Positions 29,914 to 30,603 of a stretch of 30,603 nucleotides of DNA are shown in pieces; position 1 is the first letter of the stretch, and each line of letters opens with the position of its first letter. Below the pieces are notes generated by a model. The model was not told where the DNA came from. It made no database searches and worked only from the letters and a program-made list of their open reading frames with translations. A program made the position numbers and the translations under genes. Source of the stretch: Nemertoderma westbladi (taxonomy: Eukaryota; Xenacoelomorpha; Nemertodermatida; Nemertodermatidae); contig JAUCBJ010007448.1 in NCBI GenBank assembly GCA_032718475.1, positions 1 to 30,603 on the forward strand, read 5' to 3'.

Positions 29914-30086
29914 CTTTTAAGAGTTTACAGCAGGGTACTTAATTTAACAAAATTAAGTAAATCACTTAATTTATTATATTATTCAGTGATATGAATAATA
30001 TTATTTTTATTTATATCACTAAATTATTCATTACACATTATTCATACTGTACTTAATTTACCATTAAATACCCTAAACTCTTAAAA
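29914..30086. mobile_element. Small imperfect foldback (MITE-like)
   Basis: TTTTAAGAGTTTA at the left is matched by TAAACTCTTAAAA at the right, with further pairing of TACTTAATTTA-type segments and an AT-rich centre. No target duplication identified. Confidence 0.5.
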
Positions 30087-30603
30087 TCGTAAATCTATTT
30101 AATTTAAGCTACAATAAAAAAAGTCCCCACAAAAATACTATAACAATTGCAGGTTTCAGCATAATATGGAGAGACAGAACGCAGAGGCAATTAAATATTC
30201 TAAATTACCAATGGGAACTAATTTTTACTAGAAAATACCAAGAAATTATATAATACAGTAAATGTTACTCAATAGTGTTGCATAATGGAGTCGGTAAATT
30301 GAACGTACGCCACTAAATACTGTACGTCGATTAAATATTAATTTTAGATACAGTACACAACAAGGAAGTTCAAAGTTCATCTTTAATATACTCAACGGTA
30401 GCAACATTGCTTACTGGGTTCTACTGTATACTGACGGAGTCCAATAGGTGACCAAAATTATAGGCGTAGCCTACTGTAAACTGTAGTGGGCTCTACAGTA
30501 CCACAGGCCTACTGCAGTACAGTATATAAGTTTATTATTAAGAATTTAGGCCTACCGCTGATGTTTGACTACCATCTCCCCTACACCCCCGCCACCCCCC
30601 CCC

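Larger units (their letters stand above)
29701..30603. other. AT-rich non-coding end of the window
   Basis: No gene is seen. It holds the 29704 hairpin, a 30-bp repeat partner at 29805-29834 and a small foldback (29914-30086). It ends in a poly-C run cut by the window edge. Confidence 0.6.

Noticed and set aside
1-30603. CRISPR array, bacterial operon or phage genes
   Set aside because: Repeats are dispersed or inverted, with no regular spacer pattern; the genes are eukaryotic and spliced.

Overview
The window looks like nuclear DNA of a metazoan. It is AT-rich, has GT-AG spliced and intronless genes in wide non-coding space, and carries several LINE families, foldback elements and long poly-C/poly-G runs. 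The palindrome TAGGCCTA occurs about 15 times. These traits and the repeat types suggest a marine invertebrate deuterostome, perhaps an echinoderm. The species call is inference; nothing here fixes it.

Three host genes are supported, all on the minus strand. SNRPG (spliceosomal SmG, 12666-12902) and GTF3C4 (TFIIIC 90 kDa subunit, 10236-12290) lie in tandem, both intronless, with 375 bp between them. An ENPP4/5-like membrane phosphodiesterase gene (21694-28394) has four coding exons whose joins I could resolve. They give a 478-residue protein with signal peptide, complete catalytic set and C-terminal membrane anchor. Its 4.1 kb second intron is full of nested mobile DNA.

Layout: 1-5348 is non-coding, followed by a 5'-truncated LINE with an intact reverse transcriptase frame and a 24-bp target duplication (5349-7778). 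Next come a short LINE tail (8568-8729), a probable hAT-like remnant (about 9388-9806), GTF3C4 and SNRPG. From 14004 to about 17458 lies a broken CR1/L2-like LINE, followed by a TIR element with dense TACGAATG subterminal repeats (17936-19770) that holds smaller foldbacks. A second LINE tail (21022-21410), the ENPP gene, and a 0.95 kb near-complete foldback element (28755-29700) fill the rest.

The host genes have no evident shared pathway: mRNA splicing, Pol III transcription and extracellular nucleotide hydrolysis. The most notable material is the mobile DNA: one LINE family seen at several ages, an old LINE copy apparently split by a composite insertion, and foldback families sharing core sequence. 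I found no clear new multi-gene system. The TACGAATG element and the intronic composite are the best candidates for undescribed repeats.
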